A stretch of DNA of 64,000 nt, taken from Paraburkholderia adhaesiva (GTDB taxonomy: Bacteria > Pseudomonadota > Gammaproteobacteria > Burkholderiales > Burkholderiaceae). The stretch lies in contig NZ_JAJEJQ010000001.1 in NCBI RefSeq assembly GCF_021390575.1, forward strand, positions 3,313,437 to 3,377,436. The letters run 5' to 3'. Position numbers and translations under genes: made by a program. Position 1 is the first letter of the stretch. The number at the start of each line of letters is the position of its first letter. Shown here piece by piece: positions 54,581-63,361 of the stretch. Under the pieces are notes generated by a model. That model searched no databases. It saw nothing but the letters and a program-made list of their open reading frames with translations, and had not been told where the DNA came from.

Positions 54581-54739
54581 GTGGATTTCGAGTTCTCCTG
54601 GATGACGTACTTCGTGTCGCTGTTCGTGCTGGTGGTGTTATCCATCGCACTGAGCCTGCTTTGTCCATTGGGTGGACGGCGTAGCCCCACCTTCCGCGAT
54701 GGCGCCGAGCGGCGTCCCGACAACGAACGCCCGCGTTGA
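54581..54739 (+). CDS. Small single-span membrane protein (second of a pair)
   Basis: 52 residues from GTG 54581, directly preceded by AAAGGAGG, the strongest ribosome site in the region, at five-base spacing. Sequence: VDFEFSWMTYFVSLFVLVV, helix continuing LSIALSLLCPLG, then a polar Arg-rich tail (RRSPTFRDGAERRPDNERPR). It follows the first micro-protein by 60 bases on the same strand, so the two are probably co-transcribed. Function unknown. Confidence 0.6.
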   Translation: MDFEFSWMTYFVSLFVLVVLSIALSLLCPLGGRRSPTFRDGAERRPDNERPR

Positions 54740-54839
54740 GCGCGATCGCGTAATTCCGCGTTACCTCATGTAGCACCTGTATCGGATATTCAGGTCCACA
54801 ATCTGCCGCATGTATTCAAACGTTCTCGGGGAGAGCGAC

Positions 54840-55196
54840 ATGCGGAAGATGGTGGCAGTACTGGCACTGGCGGGTTCCATGGCTGTCGCGGGGCCGGCAA
54901 GTGCGCACGGTCATGACGGCGGCGATGTGGTTGGCGCACTGCTTGGCGGCGCGCTGATCGGAGCGGTGGTTGGTGCAGCGATCAACGGCGCACCGGCCGT
55001 GGCATACCAGGCGCCACCGGTTTATGCGGCTGCGCCGGTCTATGCGCCTGCGCCGCCCGCGCCCGTCTATGCGGCTGCACCGTCGGGCGGCTATTGCTAC
55101 GACCAGTACTCCCGCAACTACGTGCCTTGCGCGCCCGCGCAGCCTGCGCCGCCGCCGCCCCCGTATGGCGCGTATCCGCAGCAGCCAGCGTGGTAA
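54840..55196 (+). CDS. Secreted glycine-zipper, Ala/Pro-rich protein
   Basis: 118 residues from ATG 54840 (GGGGAGAG upstream; the frame opens at 54810). Signal peptide to GPASAHG, a glycine-zipper helix (VGALLGGALIGAVVGAAI, about 30-48), then low-complexity Ala/Pro/Tyr repeats of the kind PVYAAAPVYAPAPPAPVYAA and a Tyr/Cys segment (GGYCYDQYSRNYVPC). Probably surface or outer-membrane associated; function unknown. Confidence 0.78.
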   Translation: MRKMVAVLALAGSMAVAGPASAHGHDGGDVVGALLGGALIGAVVGAAINGAPAVAYQAPPVYAAAPVYAPAPPAPVYAAAPSGGYCYDQYSRNYVPCAPAQPAPPPPPYGAYPQQPAW

Positions 55197-55304
55197 TTCC
55201 ATTGCTTCGCAATGCGAATAAAAAACGGCCGATTTAACGGCACGCGCGGCGGCTCGTCGTCTACGGACGCCGCGCGCAAAAACTCAAAGAAACGGCCGGT
55301 CGCA

Positions 55305-56324
55305 TCAGCCCATATGCTCCACAGGCCGCACGCGCAGCGTGAGCTTGTGCGTCAGCCGGATGACCGTGATCTCCACCTCACGGTCGATTCGCGAGAAGTC
55401 GAGCACACGCTGTAACGCGTCAATGCCGTTGACCGGCAATCCGTCGATGGTGACGATCGTGTCGTCGACGCGCAGCCCGCCCAGCGCCGCGGGGCTCTCT
55501 TTCGCGACTTCCATCACGCGCACGCCGCTCGTCGAGGTGAGTTCGAAATAGCGCTGCACCTTGCGCGCGATCGGCACATTGGTCCCTGCGATGCCGATGT
55601 GCGCACGCCGCACACGTCCGTGCGCAAAGATCTGCGTAATGACCCACTTGGCCGTGTCGATGGCGGTCGCGAAGCAGATGGCTTGCGCGCCGGGAATGAT
55701 CGCAGTGTTAACGCCGATCACCTGCCCCGCCGAGTTGACGAGCGGCCCGCCTGAATTGCCGGGGTTAAGCGCTGCGTCGGTCTGGATCACGTCGTAGATC
55801 ATGCGGCCCGAGTTGGAGCGCAATGAGCGCCCGAGCGCCGACACCACGCCCGTCGTCACCGTTTGCGCGAGTCCGAGCGGGCTGCCCACCGCGATCGCGA
55901 TTTGCCCCGCGCGCAATCGCGCGGACTCACCGAGCTCGGCGTGCGGTAGCGCTTCGGCGGCGCCGATACGCAGCACGGCGAGATCGGTGCTCGGGTCGTC
56001 GCCTACGAGGTCGGCTTCGTACGTGGCGCCGTCGGCGAGCGTTACGCGCACGCTGCTCGCGCCGTGCACGACGTGGCTGTTCGTCAGAAGATAGCCATCC
56101 GGCGTGAAGAGAAAACCCGAACCGCTGCCGCCGCGCGCGGCGGCGCCGGCCTTCGCGCGGTGCTCGACGGCGATGAAAGCAACAGCAGGTTGAACGCGCT
56201 CAAGCGCGTCGACCACGGTGCGCGAGTAAGCGTCGAGCAAGGCGTCGTCGTCGCGGGCAGGCGGACGGGAGCCGTCGGCAGCGACGCGAGCCAGGTCGTC
56301 GATGAAGAAAGGACGGCTGCCCAC
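55305..56324 (-). CDS. HtrA/DegP-like trypsin-fold serine protease with one PDZ domain
   Basis: 339 residues from GTG 56324 (GGAG ten bases upstream); the frame is open to 56468. Triad: His in LLTNSHVVHGA, Asp in PSTDLAVLRI, Ser in NPGNSGGPLV. PDZ domain at about 250-335 (TSGVRVMEVAKESPAALGGL … IDGLPVNG). No signal peptide or membrane helix is visible before the protease domain, so unlike DegP/DegS it may act in the cytoplasm. The longer start does not add a signal peptide either. Confidence 0.88.
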   Translation of the reverse strand: MGSRPFFIDDLARVAADGSRPPARDDDALLDAYSRTVVDALERVQPAVAFIAVEHRAKAGAAARGGSGSGFLFTPDGYLLTNSHVVHGASSVRVTLADGATYEADLVGDDPSTDLAVLRIGAAEALPHAELGESARLRAGQIAIAVGSPLGLAQTVTTGVVSALGRSLRSNSGRMIYDVIQTDAALNPGNSGGPLVNSAGQVIGVNTAIIPGAQAICFATAIDTAKWVITQIFAHGRVRRAHIGIAGTNVPIARKVQRYFELTSTSGVRVMEVAKESPAALGGLRVDDTIVTIDGLPVNGIDALQRVLDFSRIDREVEITVIRLTHKLTLRVRPVEHMG

Positions 56325-56619
56325 GATGGAAATGCTCCGATAAAGGGAGGGCACTACATGCAGGGGGCTCGCTGCATTTTCAAGATGCCGGCGTGGCTGT
56401 GTGTCACCTGAGAAACACGAATCGCCCGATGCTCTATCCAAAGGGCATTGCGCCCACAAATAGCGCACATTTCAGCGGCCATAACATCTGAGGAAGACGA
56501 ATCAACGGTTAACAATTGTCAAAAGGGCCGCCGAACCGTTGATGCTCGTTAAACGAGCCGTGAGAATGAGATCGCGGCGGTGTCCCCTCACGCCGCAAAG
56601 TAGTGGCAAGCTCTTTTCG

Positions 56620-56644
56620 CCGCGGCACTGCCGCGGTTTTTTTT
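56620..56644 (+). terminator. Orphan Rho-independent terminator
   Basis: CCGCGG (56620-56625), loop CACTG… and CCGCGG (56631-56636), extendable to CCGCGGCA/TGCCGCGG, then eight T (56637-56644). No plus-strand protein gene ends nearby, so it may end a small transcript starting around 56540-56560 (weak TTGATG -35 candidate near 56539). Transcript not proven. Confidence 0.7.
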
Positions 56645-56704
56645 GCGTCTGGGTGCTCACACGATGCATTCGCGGCTCGTGCATTCTTTCCCGCGCGGCC
56701 GGAC

Positions 56705-56917
56705 TTATCCAACGCACGTCAAAGCTGGCACGCGCGACCCGCCGAACGGCCCGCCGCCGAATTCGCGAAACTGGCGTTTTACCGTCGACACGCAGAGCAC
56801 GCCGATCATCACGAGGCAAACGATGATGAAGCCCGCCATTGCCAGTTCGAGACGCTGGCCGGTCGGGCACGCGTGTTCATACTCCGACTGTGCGTCGGCT
56901 AGCCCCACTTTGCGCAA
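56705..56917 (-). CDS. Possible small membrane protein
   Basis: Open frame of 70 codons (TTG start at 56917; GTG 56908 or ATG 56839 are alternatives) with one good membrane helix (AMAGFIIVCLVMIGVLCVSTV) and a Gly-rich tail (FGGGPFGGS). No ribosome site at any start. Real status uncertain. Confidence 0.3.
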   Translation of the reverse strand: MRKVGLADAQSEYEHACPTGQRLELAMAGFIIVCLVMIGVLCVSTVKRQFREFGGGPFGGSRVPALTCVG

Positions 56918-57045
56918 CTCAGCGTCCGGCGCCTTTACCGTTTTCGAAACCCCGTCGATCGCCTGAGCCTGAGAGCAAATTGCTGCGCCGCGGCAGAGCG
57001 CCTTTAGCGACGGAATCGGTGAATCATTTAATGAATCTTTTGTGA

Positions 57046-57126
57046 CGCGGCGAGGCGGTAGTCACTTTTGCTCGATTAGCCAACGCGTTGGACGTCCGGC
57101 TGGAATACCAGGCCGGGCCGGCGTAA
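57046..57126 (+). pseudogene. Remnant of an XRE-type helix-turn-helix gene (3' end)
   Basis: A 26-codon frame between stops reads …VVTFARLANALDVRLEYQAGPA, matching the last helices of many XRE/Cro-type regulators (LA..LDV.LEYL.G pattern). No start or upstream helices are in frame, so it looks like the tail of a deleted gene. Confidence 0.4.
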
Positions 57127-57316
57127 GCGCGAATCGCGAAGCTGTACGCCTGCGGGCTCAAGACAGGAAAAGTAACGTTGGTCTATGCGGCAATTAGCGC
57201 TTTGTCGACCGGTTCGCTCGAGAAGATAGTGTTATTTAATTAGCGGGCAATCAGTGGATCTTGTGTAATGACTTCCCGCACGTGCAACTCGAAACTCCGA
57301 CTGCCAGGAGTCCGGC

Positions 57317-57517
57317 ATGAAAACGCCCAATGTTGATGATGCTGTCGTCAAGTCGATTGCCAGTGACGCCAATGTCCCTGTGGAAATGGTTTTAAGGATG
57401 TACGAAGAAACGTGGGCCGAGTACAGCGAAGGCGCGCGAATCGTGGATTACCTGCCTGTGCTGGTGGCCCGTCGAGTACGGGACAATCTGCGGCACTGGG
57501 GGCAAGAATTACATTGA
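57317..57517 (+). CDS. DUF3562 small protein
   Basis: 66 residues; ATG follows AGGAG at seven bases. The sequence VPVEMVLRMYEETWAEYSEGARIVDYLPVLVARRVRDNLR is the DUF3562 core as I know it. Small, probably cytoplasmic, with helix-turn-helix-like predicted helices; function unknown. Convergent with mnmE 268 bases away. Confidence 0.8.
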   Translation: MKTPNVDDAVVKSIASDANVPVEMVLRMYEETWAEYSEGARIVDYLPVLVARRVRDNLRHWGQELH

Positions 57518-57784
57518 CGCGTTTAACACGGCGTATCTGAGCATTGGATGCGCTTTTGTTAATCAGCAACGCGCACAGATTTTCACCGACGCGTTAAATA
57601 GCGCGGCTGGAACGACGCATGCAGGCGTTTCATCAGCGCGCGAGAGCGAGCCTGAAGCGCCTGGTCGAATCCACGCAACCAGCGCGCAGCCACCCAAGGC
57701 AGCGTGCCGCTGATCGATAACCGAATACGGGCACGCGGGGTGATGAGTGTAGCCAGACGACCCGAGAGAACCGTGGGCGCCCCA

Positions 57785-59185
57785 CTACTTGCCAATACAA
57801 AACCGGCTAAAGATCACCCCAAGCAAATCATCGGACGTGAACTCGCCCGTGATTGAATTGAGCGCCTCCTGCGCGAGCCGTAACTCCTCGGCGAAAAGGT
57901 CGAGCGCCTGCGCGTTCTGGTCAGCATGTGCGGCCGCCTGCGCGAGATGCTCTCCCGCTTCACGCAGCGCAATCAGATGCCGCTCGCGCGCCAGATAGAC
58001 GCTTTGCGCATCGGCCTGCCAGCCGGCGATGCGCAGCAGTTCGGCTCGCAGGAGCCCGATGCCGTCCCCTTGTTTTGCCGACAGCCGAACTTCGCTCAAC
58101 TCACCACCACCGGGTAGCGCAAGCGTCGAGCTCGCGCTTGCCACGCCCGTCAAATCCGTCTTGTTGAGCACACGCACCACCGGCACACCGGCGGGAAAGC
58201 GCGCCGCGATCGCATCGTCCTCTGCGGTCATTCCCGTGCGCGCGTCGAGCAGATGCAGCACCACATCGGCGCGACTGATCTCGTTCCATGTACGCTCGAT
58301 GCCAATCTTCTCGACTTCATCTTCCGTGTCGCGCAGGCCCGCCGTGTCGATCACGTGCAGCGGAATGCCTTCGATCTGGATCGTCTGCGAGATCTTGTCG
58401 CGTGTCGTACCGGCCACTGCCGTGACGATCGCGAGTTCGGCGCCTGCCAGTGCGTTCAGCAGCGACGACTTACCGACATTCGGCTGCCCGGCGAGCACCA
58501 CCGAGAGACCCTCGCGCAACAGCGCACCCTGTTTCGCCTCCGAAAGCACATGGTCGAGCTGCGCGCGAATGTGGGCTAGCTTGCCGCGTGCGTCGGCGGC
58601 TTCCAGAAAGTCGATTTCCTCTTCGGGAAAATCGAGCGTTGCTTCGACAAGCATGCGCAGCGTGACCACATCGTCGACGAGTTCGTGAATGTCACGCGAG
58701 AACGCGCCTTCGAGCGAACGCCCCGCCGAGCGCACGGCGGCTTCGGTACTGGCTTCGATCAGGTCGGCGACGGCCTCGGCCTGCGCGAGGTCGAGCTTGT
58801 CGTTGAGGAACGCGCGGCGCGTGAATTCGCCGGGCTCGGCGAGCCGCAGCCCGAACTGGCGGCCCGCGTCGATGCAGCGCTGGAGAACGAGCTGGAGCAC
58901 GATCGGGCCGCCGTGGCCCTGCAGTTCGACGACGTGCTCGCCCGTGTACGAGTGCGGCGCCGGAAAGTAGAGCGCGATACCGCGGTCGAGTGCCTCGCCG
59001 TTGCCGTCGAGGAACGGCACGTAGCTCGCGTGACGCGCCGCGAGCGTCTGGCCCGTGAGCGCCTGCATCAGCGCTTCGGCGACTGCCGCGCCCGCGCGGC
59101 CCGCCGACACACGCACGACGCCGATTCCACCGCGTCCGGGCGCAGTGGCAATGGCGACGATGGGATCGGAATCGGTGGCGAGCAT
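57785..59185 (-). CDS. mnmE: tRNA uridine-5-carboxymethylaminomethyl(34) synthesis GTPase MnmE
   Basis: 466 residues from ATG 59185, the usual length. N-terminal folate-binding domain ([27 protein letters not shown] start), a helical domain, then the inserted G domain with P-loop GQPNVGKSS near 228, and the C-terminal CIGK that carries the catalytic Cys. Works with MnmG upstream of MnmC in U34 modification. The 3' end of this gene is a known attachment site for SGI1-type islands in other bacteria; no island is seen here. Confidence 0.96.
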   Translation of the reverse strand: MLATDSDPIVAIATAPGRGGIGVVRVSAGRAGAAVAEALMQALTGQTLAARHASYVPFLDGNGEALDRGIALYFPAPHSYTGEHVVELQGHGGPIVLQLVLQRCIDAGRQFGLRLAEPGEFTRRAFLNDKLDLAQAEAVADLIEASTEAAVRSAGRSLEGAFSRDIHELVDDVVTLRMLVEATLDFPEEEIDFLEAADARGKLAHIRAQLDHVLSEAKQGALLREGLSVVLAGQPNVGKSSLLNALAGAELAIVTAVAGTTRDKISQTIQIEGIPLHVIDTAGLRDTEDEVEKIGIERTWNEISRADVVLHLLDARTGMTAEDDAIAARFPAGVPVVRVLNKTDLTGVASASSTLALPGGGELSEVRLSAKQGDGIGLLRAELLRIAGWQADAQSVYLARERHLIALREAGEHLAQAAAHADQNAQALDLFAEELRLAQEALNSITGEFTSDDLLGVIFSRFCIGK

Positions 59186-59307
59186 GGCGTGCGGATGAGT
59201 CGATTGCGGGAGAGACGCGCTATGGCAGCGAGCGCGGAGTGCGTGGCATTGTAACGCGGCGACGCGCGCTTCTTTTCGCGCCGCACGAGATTGGGACGAA
59301 TCCATAT

Positions 59308-59334
59308 TTATCTTGTATTAGATAATATTTATCT
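59308..59334. promoter_or_regulatory. Triple TTATCT half-site cluster upstream of mnmE and the XRE gene
   Basis: TTATCT (59308-59313), AGATAA (59320-59325) and TTATCT (59329-59334): three alternating copies of one six-base half-site, with spacings of six and three bases, in an AT-rich patch of the 337-base gap 59186-59522. Possible operator of the adjacent XRE regulator or part of the mnmE promoter. Nothing else is recognised in this gap. Confidence 0.5.
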
Positions 59335-59522
59335 CATCGTTCGCGGCCAGATTTAGGAAATCCCCGGCACAAAATCTGTCAGAATGACTATGCGTAAAGC
59401 ATTTTCCTCTGAAGACGAGGTGCCGCCGCATCAGCTGGAATGGGCGATTTGTTGCGTAATTGAGCTAAATATAACTCGTTTGGTTGCCATCTTCGCTGAA
59501 ATGGGGCGGCACAATCTGGGCC

Positions 59523-59945
59523 ATGCCGACTATCGAAGAAAAAGCCGCCTTTTCCGAACGTCTCAAGTTCGCAATGAAGCGCGCGCCCGAAAAACTGCGT
59601 GGCAGTACTGACCTGGCATTGCACTTCAACCTGCGCCATCACGGCGACCATCCGGTGTTCCCGCAGACCGCCCACAAGTGGTTGAGCGGCCGCACCATTC
59701 CCACCGACGACAAGCTGCGCACTCTCGCCGACTGGTTCAAGGTCGATGTCCACTGGCTCCATTACGGTCCGTCGCCTGGTGGTATGACTTCGGCGGTGCC
59801 CAAGCCCATTCGGCGCGACGAGAAATATCCGCTTTCGCCGGAGACGATCGAACTCGCTTCGAAAATCGAGGCGCTGAGCCCACATCACCGGTATCTGGTG
59901 CAGGAGCTGATCACCGAGTTTTACGGCGATACCGAGCACCGCTGA
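59523..59945 (+). CDS. XRE-like helix-turn-helix transcriptional regulator
   Basis: 140 residues. It opens MPTIEEKAAFSERLKFAMKR, with a helix-turn-helix around 15-75 (LALHFNLRH … PQTAHKWLSGRTIPTDDKLRTLADWFKVDVHWLHYG), as in phage-repressor-like regulators. The C-terminal 40 residues (LSPETIELASKIEALSPHHRYLVQELITEFYG) form a helix pair, likely for dimerisation. No peptidase domain. Target unknown; terminator follows. Confidence 0.87.
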   Translation: MPTIEEKAAFSERLKFAMKRAPEKLRGSTDLALHFNLRHHGDHPVFPQTAHKWLSGRTIPTDDKLRTLADWFKVDVHWLHYGPSPGGMTSAVPKPIRRDEKYPLSPETIELASKIEALSPHHRYLVQELITEFYGDTEHR

Positions 59946-59984
59946 CGCCTGACTGAATCGCGTCGCGCCCCACCCATAAAGAAA

Positions 59985-60012
59985 AAGCCGCCCGGCGCAA
60001 ACCGGGCGGCTT
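59985..60012. terminator. Bidirectional terminator between the XRE gene and yidC
   Basis: Arms GCCGCCCGG (59987-59995) and CCGGGCGGC (60002-60010), with A-rich sequence before and T-rich sequence after, so it works for both strands. A second stem CGGGTGGCG / CGCCACCCG (60044-60065) lies just past the yidC stop. Confidence 0.85.
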
Positions 60013-60075
60013 CATTTTTTGCGGCTCGAGCGTGGAGCCTGACCGGGTGGCGGCGTCGCCACCCGCTCACAAGGA

Positions 60076-61758
60076 TCAGCTGGCTTTAGCCGGCTTGTTC
60101 GCTTTGCCCATCATGCGCGTGATGTAGTACTGCTGTGCGATCGACAGCACGTTGTTCACGACGTAGTACAGCACGAGGCCAGCCGGGAAGAAGAAGAACA
60201 TGACCGAGAAAGCGATCGGCATGAACATCATCATCTTGGCCTGGACGGGGTCCGGCGGCGTCGGGTTCAGGCGGGTCTGCAGGAACATCGAGACGGCCAT
60301 CAGCACCGGCAGGATGAAGAACGGATCCTGCTGCGAGAGGTCGTGAATCCAGAGAATCCACGGCGCGCCGCGCATTTCCACCGACGAGAGCAGCACCCAG
60401 TACAGCGAGATGAACACCGGAATCTGGATCACGACCGGCAGACAGCCGCCGAACGGATTGACCTTCTCGGTCTTGTACAGCTCCATGAGCGCGGCGTTCA
60501 TCTTCTGCGGATCGCTCTTGAAGCGTTCACGCAGCGCCTGCATGCGCGGCGTGATTTCCTTCATGCGCGCCATCGACTTGTAGCTTGCTGCCGACAGCGG
60601 GAAGAACACGGCCTTGATGAGCACCGTGAGCAGCACGATCGACCAGCCCCAGTTGCCCACATAGCTGTGGATCTTCTCGAGCAGCCAGAAGAGCGGCTTC
60701 GCGATGATCGTGACCCAGCCGTAGTCCTTCACGAGTTCGAGGCCCGGTGCGACGCTTTCGAGCATGCGCTCTTCCGACGGGCCGGCGAACAGGCGCGCCT
60801 CGACGTTGGTCGTCGCGCCCGGTGCGATCGTGCCGAGCGGTTGCTTCAGGCCCACGCGGTAGAGCGCGTTGTCGAACTTCTCGACGTAGATATTGCGCTT
60901 CACGCCCTGTGCCGGAATCCACGCGGTCGCGAAGTAGTGCTGCACCATGGCGATCCAGCCGTTATCGACCTGGTTGACGAAGTCAGCCTTGTTTTTGTCG
61001 ATATCGCTGAAGGTCATTTTCTGGAAGTGGTGCTCGTTCGAGTACACAGCCGGTCCGATGAACGTGTGCGAGAAACGCGGCGTTTCTACCGGCTCGCTGT
61101 CGCGCACGAGTTCCATATACAGCGTGGGCGAGACCGGCGCCGTGCCGGTGTTTTGCACCTTCCAGTCGACGCCGATCACGTAGCTGCCGCGCGTGAACGT
61201 GTAGGTCTTCGTGACCTTCACGCCGCCTCGTACCGGCGACTCGAAGCTGATCTGGAACGAGTTGGCGTCGCCCGTCAGTTCGCGCGGACCGGACACCGGC
61301 GTGAACACGTCGGTGTGGTTCGGGAAGTCGCCGCCGAGCAGGCCCGTACGCGCGAGGTACGTATGGTCGCCCGTGTGGTCGAACAGCGTCATGTACTGGT
61401 TCGGCTCGTTGCCGCTCGCTTCCTTCACGAGCGAGAGCTTCGTGAGGGTGCCGCCGCGCGTGTCGATGACACCGTCGTAGACGTCAGTGCGGAAATGTAT
61501 GAGTTGGGCCGCGCCTTCAGCAGGCTGCGCCGCGGTTGTCGGGGCCGCGGGCGGCGCGCCAGCGTTGGTCGCCGACGGCAGGTCGGACGCGTTCGCCTGT
61601 GCGCCCGACTCAGGCTTCGCGCCGGTGGTGGCGGTCTGCGTCTGGGTGGCGCTCGGGAAGAACATCGACTGTCGTCCGTGGTCGCGCTGCCAGTTGTCGT
61701 ACAGCATGACCGCTGACATGAAGAAAATGACCCATAGGACGGTGCGTTTAATATCCAT
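60076..61758 (-). CDS. yidC: Membrane protein insertase YidC
   Basis: 560 residues, the Gram-negative form: N-terminal membrane anchor ([20 protein letters not shown]), an Ala/Thr-rich linker, a large periplasmic P1 domain (about 85-350) and the conserved five-span insertase core (about 365-550; [39 protein letters not shown]). Inserts membrane proteins with or without SecYEG. Downstream of yidD in the dnaA-proximal block. Confidence 0.96.
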   Translation of the reverse strand: MDIKRTVLWVIFFMSAVMLYDNWQRDHGRQSMFFPSATQTQTATTGAKPESGAQANASDLPSATNAGAPPAAPTTAAQPAEGAAQLIHFRTDVYDGVIDTRGGTLTKLSLVKEASGNEPNQYMTLFDHTGDHTYLARTGLLGGDFPNHTDVFTPVSGPRELTGDANSFQISFESPVRGGVKVTKTYTFTRGSYVIGVDWKVQNTGTAPVSPTLYMELVRDSEPVETPRFSHTFIGPAVYSNEHHFQKMTFSDIDKNKADFVNQVDNGWIAMVQHYFATAWIPAQGVKRNIYVEKFDNALYRVGLKQPLGTIAPGATTNVEARLFAGPSEERMLESVAPGLELVKDYGWVTIIAKPLFWLLEKIHSYVGNWGWSIVLLTVLIKAVFFPLSAASYKSMARMKEITPRMQALRERFKSDPQKMNAALMELYKTEKVNPFGGCLPVVIQIPVFISLYWVLLSSVEMRGAPWILWIHDLSQQDPFFILPVLMAVSMFLQTRLNPTPPDPVQAKMMMFMPIAFSVMFFFFPAGLVLYYVVNNVLSIAQQYYITRMMGKANKPAKAS

Positions 61759-61788
61759 GCGTTGTCTCAGTGTCGATGGAATGGCGCG

Positions 61789-62019
61789 TCAGCGCTTGTT
61801 CGGGGTGACAGGTGGAACCGGATCGAAGCCGCCCGCCGAAAACGGGTGGCAGCGGCACAGCCGCCGCGCAGCGAGATAAGTCCCACGCGCGGCGCCATGA
61901 TACTGGATTGCCTCGCGTGCGTAATCCGAACAGGAAGGATAAAAACGGCACCGGCTGCCGAGCAGGGGACTCACGGCCAGCTTGTAGAAACGCAGTAATG
62001 CGATCAGTACCGTTTGCAT
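61789..62019 (-). CDS. yidD: Membrane protein insertion efficiency factor YidD
   Basis: 76 residues from ATG 62019, which gives the family start [21 protein letters not shown]. An ATG at 62112 overlapping the rnpA stop (ATGA) would add 31 residues and would be translationally coupled. Family core with Cys: [15 protein letters not shown] and [17 protein letters not shown]. Inner-leaflet protein helping YidC. Confidence 0.92.
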   Translation of the reverse strand: MQTVLIALLRFYKLAVSPLLGSRCRFYPSCSDYAREAIQYHGAARGTYLAARRLCRCHPFSAGGFDPVPPVTPNKR

Positions 62020-62108
62020 GGCGTTGCGGCTGGACTGCGCCGCTCCGAAGAACGAATGTCGGTCCGCGCGCGCGGGCGCGGTGGGTGCGCCGGACTCGCG
62101 CGTGCGAC

Positions 62109-62609
62109 TCATGATGCAGCCTTGACTCCCGTCGCGGATGGCGGGCTGCCATCCGGATCCGGCTTGACCGCATCAGTTGTTGTGGCGATTGCCTGTGATG
62201 CAACCTGCGGTGTGGCACGACGACGCGCGACTTCGCGCGCGGCTTTGCCGAGCAGCATCGCAATCTCGTCGCGGCACAACGCCTTGAGCGGCGGCGACGA
62301 CGCACCCGGCAGCGCCTTGCGGTCGAACTTCGTATGCAGGCGCAACAGCAGGTCGAAACCGTCGAACTGCGCACGGTTCGTGCGAAATGCCTCGCGCGCG
62401 ATGCGGCGCACGAGATTGCGCGTGACCGCACGCGGTGCGAACTTCTTGCCGATCACGAGCCCAAGGCGCGCCGCGCCATCCGTCTGCCGACCGTACACGA
62501 CGAAGTGTGCGGAGCGGCGCCACGGGCGCAAACGAAAAACGGATGAGAACTCATCCGTTTTCAGTAGCCTTGCGGCTTTCGGGAAAGCGGTCTGCGTTCG
62601 CGACGGCAT
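62109..62609 (-). CDS. rnpA: Ribonuclease P protein component
   Basis: 166 residues from ATG 62609 ([25 protein letters not shown], the usual family start). RNA-binding motif [13 protein letters not shown] near 65-77. The C-terminal tail of about 45 residues is longer than in E. coli. The same frame is open upstream to 62825, through a 12-base periodic repeat and into rpmH, so a longer form cannot be excluded. It matures tRNA 5' ends with the RnpB RNA, which is not in the window. Confidence 0.93.
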   Translation of the reverse strand: MPSRTQTAFPKAARLLKTDEFSSVFRLRPWRRSAHFVVYGRQTDGAARLGLVIGKKFAPRAVTRNLVRRIAREAFRTNRAQFDGFDLLLRLHTKFDRKALPGASSPPLKALCRDEIAMLLGKAAREVARRRATPQVASQAIATTTDAVKPDPDGSPPSATGVKAAS

Positions 62610-62701
62610 GATGTCCGCATCGTCCGCTATGTCTGCCTTCGCTGCGTGCGCTTGCGGTGCGCTACTACGGGTGGAATCGCCAGTGGCGATGCTGCCCGAC
62701 G

Positions 62702-62781
62702 TAGTTTCGTGCACCGTTTTGTGCATAGTTTCCCGCGCAGTTGTCTGCGCAATCGCCGGCACAGTTACCAGCGCAATAGCC
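62702..62781. repeat. Degenerate 12-base tandem repeat between rpmH and rnpA
   Basis: Six to seven units of 12 bases on the minus strand, for example GGCGATTGCGCA, GACAACTGCGCG and GGAAACTATGCA. In the rnpA frame they read as four-residue units [28 protein letters not shown]. Period 12 keeps the frame. Confidence 0.6.
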
Positions 62782-62793
62782 TTAATCGTCTGC

Positions 62794-62928
62794 TTAGACG
62801 GCGAGACGCTTGCGACCCTTCGCACGGCGTGCGTTGATCACTTTGCGGCCACCTGCAGTCTTCATGCGGACGCGGAAGCCGTGGGTGCGCTTACGGCGCG
62901 TAACGGAAGGCTGGAAAGTACGTTTCAT
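62794..62928 (-). CDS. rpmH: 50S ribosomal protein L34
   Basis: 44 residues: [20 protein letters not shown] and the ending GRKRLAV, identical in plan to other betaproteobacterial L34. GAGAG precedes the ATG. First gene of the rpmH-rnpA-yidD-yidC-mnmE series read away from dnaA. Confidence 0.97.
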   Translation of the reverse strand: MKRTFQPSVTRRKRTHGFRVRMKTAGGRKVINARRAKGRKRLAV

Positions 62929-63361
62929 GTTGCTCTCACTTGTTGAGAATTGACCGCGGCGAGCATCGCGGAAAAAAGCAATGGCCGGTGGTACAGGGAT
63001 TGGTTTTCGCGGAACCCGCTATTTAAGCCGGTTTTTTGTTAGCCGTCAATAGGTTAGGTTGTAGACGTATGGAGAATGCCGGGTGGGCGCTGGGGTCAGG
63101 GCATCGCGCGGTGGTAGCGCAGTGCGTTGATCGGTCCCTGTGGATAACTTCCTGGCCGGGGGATTTCGGCGTTAGAATCTCGCCTATCCCAAGAATCCTG
63201 CACGCCGCTCCGGCCTGCCTGCCAGCCGCAAATCCCTTGCCGCGCAGGCGTCCGGAGCAATTGCCGTCGCCCGTCAGGGCGTCGTCGCGCGAGGGGTGAT
63301 CCCCACGCGGCGAGAACGGTGCGGGGGCAATGCGTGCAGACAAAACCAACACAGCAACTCG
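62929..63361. other. rpmH-dnaA intergenic region
   Basis: 433 bases holding the divergent promoters. A consensus DnaA box TGTGGATAA lies at 63139-63147, with a -10 candidate TAGAAT at 63172-63177 about 25 bases downstream, the classic layout for DnaA autoregulation. Only this one consensus box is visible, and there is no long AT-rich unwinding tract, so I do not call an origin here. Confidence 0.6.
63139..63147. promoter_or_regulatory. DnaA box in the dnaA promoter region
   Basis: TGTGGATAA, reverse complement of the consensus TTATCCACA, about 215 bases before the dnaA ATG and just upstream of the likely -10. Confidence 0.7.

Larger units (their letters stand above)
56325..57316. other. Long stretch between the protease gene and the DUF3562 gene
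   Basis: About 990 bases without a certain gene. Contents: an orphan plus-strand terminator at 56620-56644, a possible small membrane protein on the minus strand (56705-56917), and a helix-turn-helix coding remnant at 57046-57126. A short palindrome CTCGTTAAACGAG lies near 56544-56556. Looks like decayed accessory DNA next to mnmE. Confidence 0.5.

Noticed and set aside
57583..57795. 70-codon minus-strand frame overlapping the mnmE stop
   Set aside because: TTG start inside mnmE, no ribosome site, no recognisable product; kept only as a remote possibility.
62929..63361. Origin of replication between rpmH and dnaA
   Set aside because: Only one consensus DnaA box and no AT-rich unwinding tract are visible; the origin may lie beyond the window.
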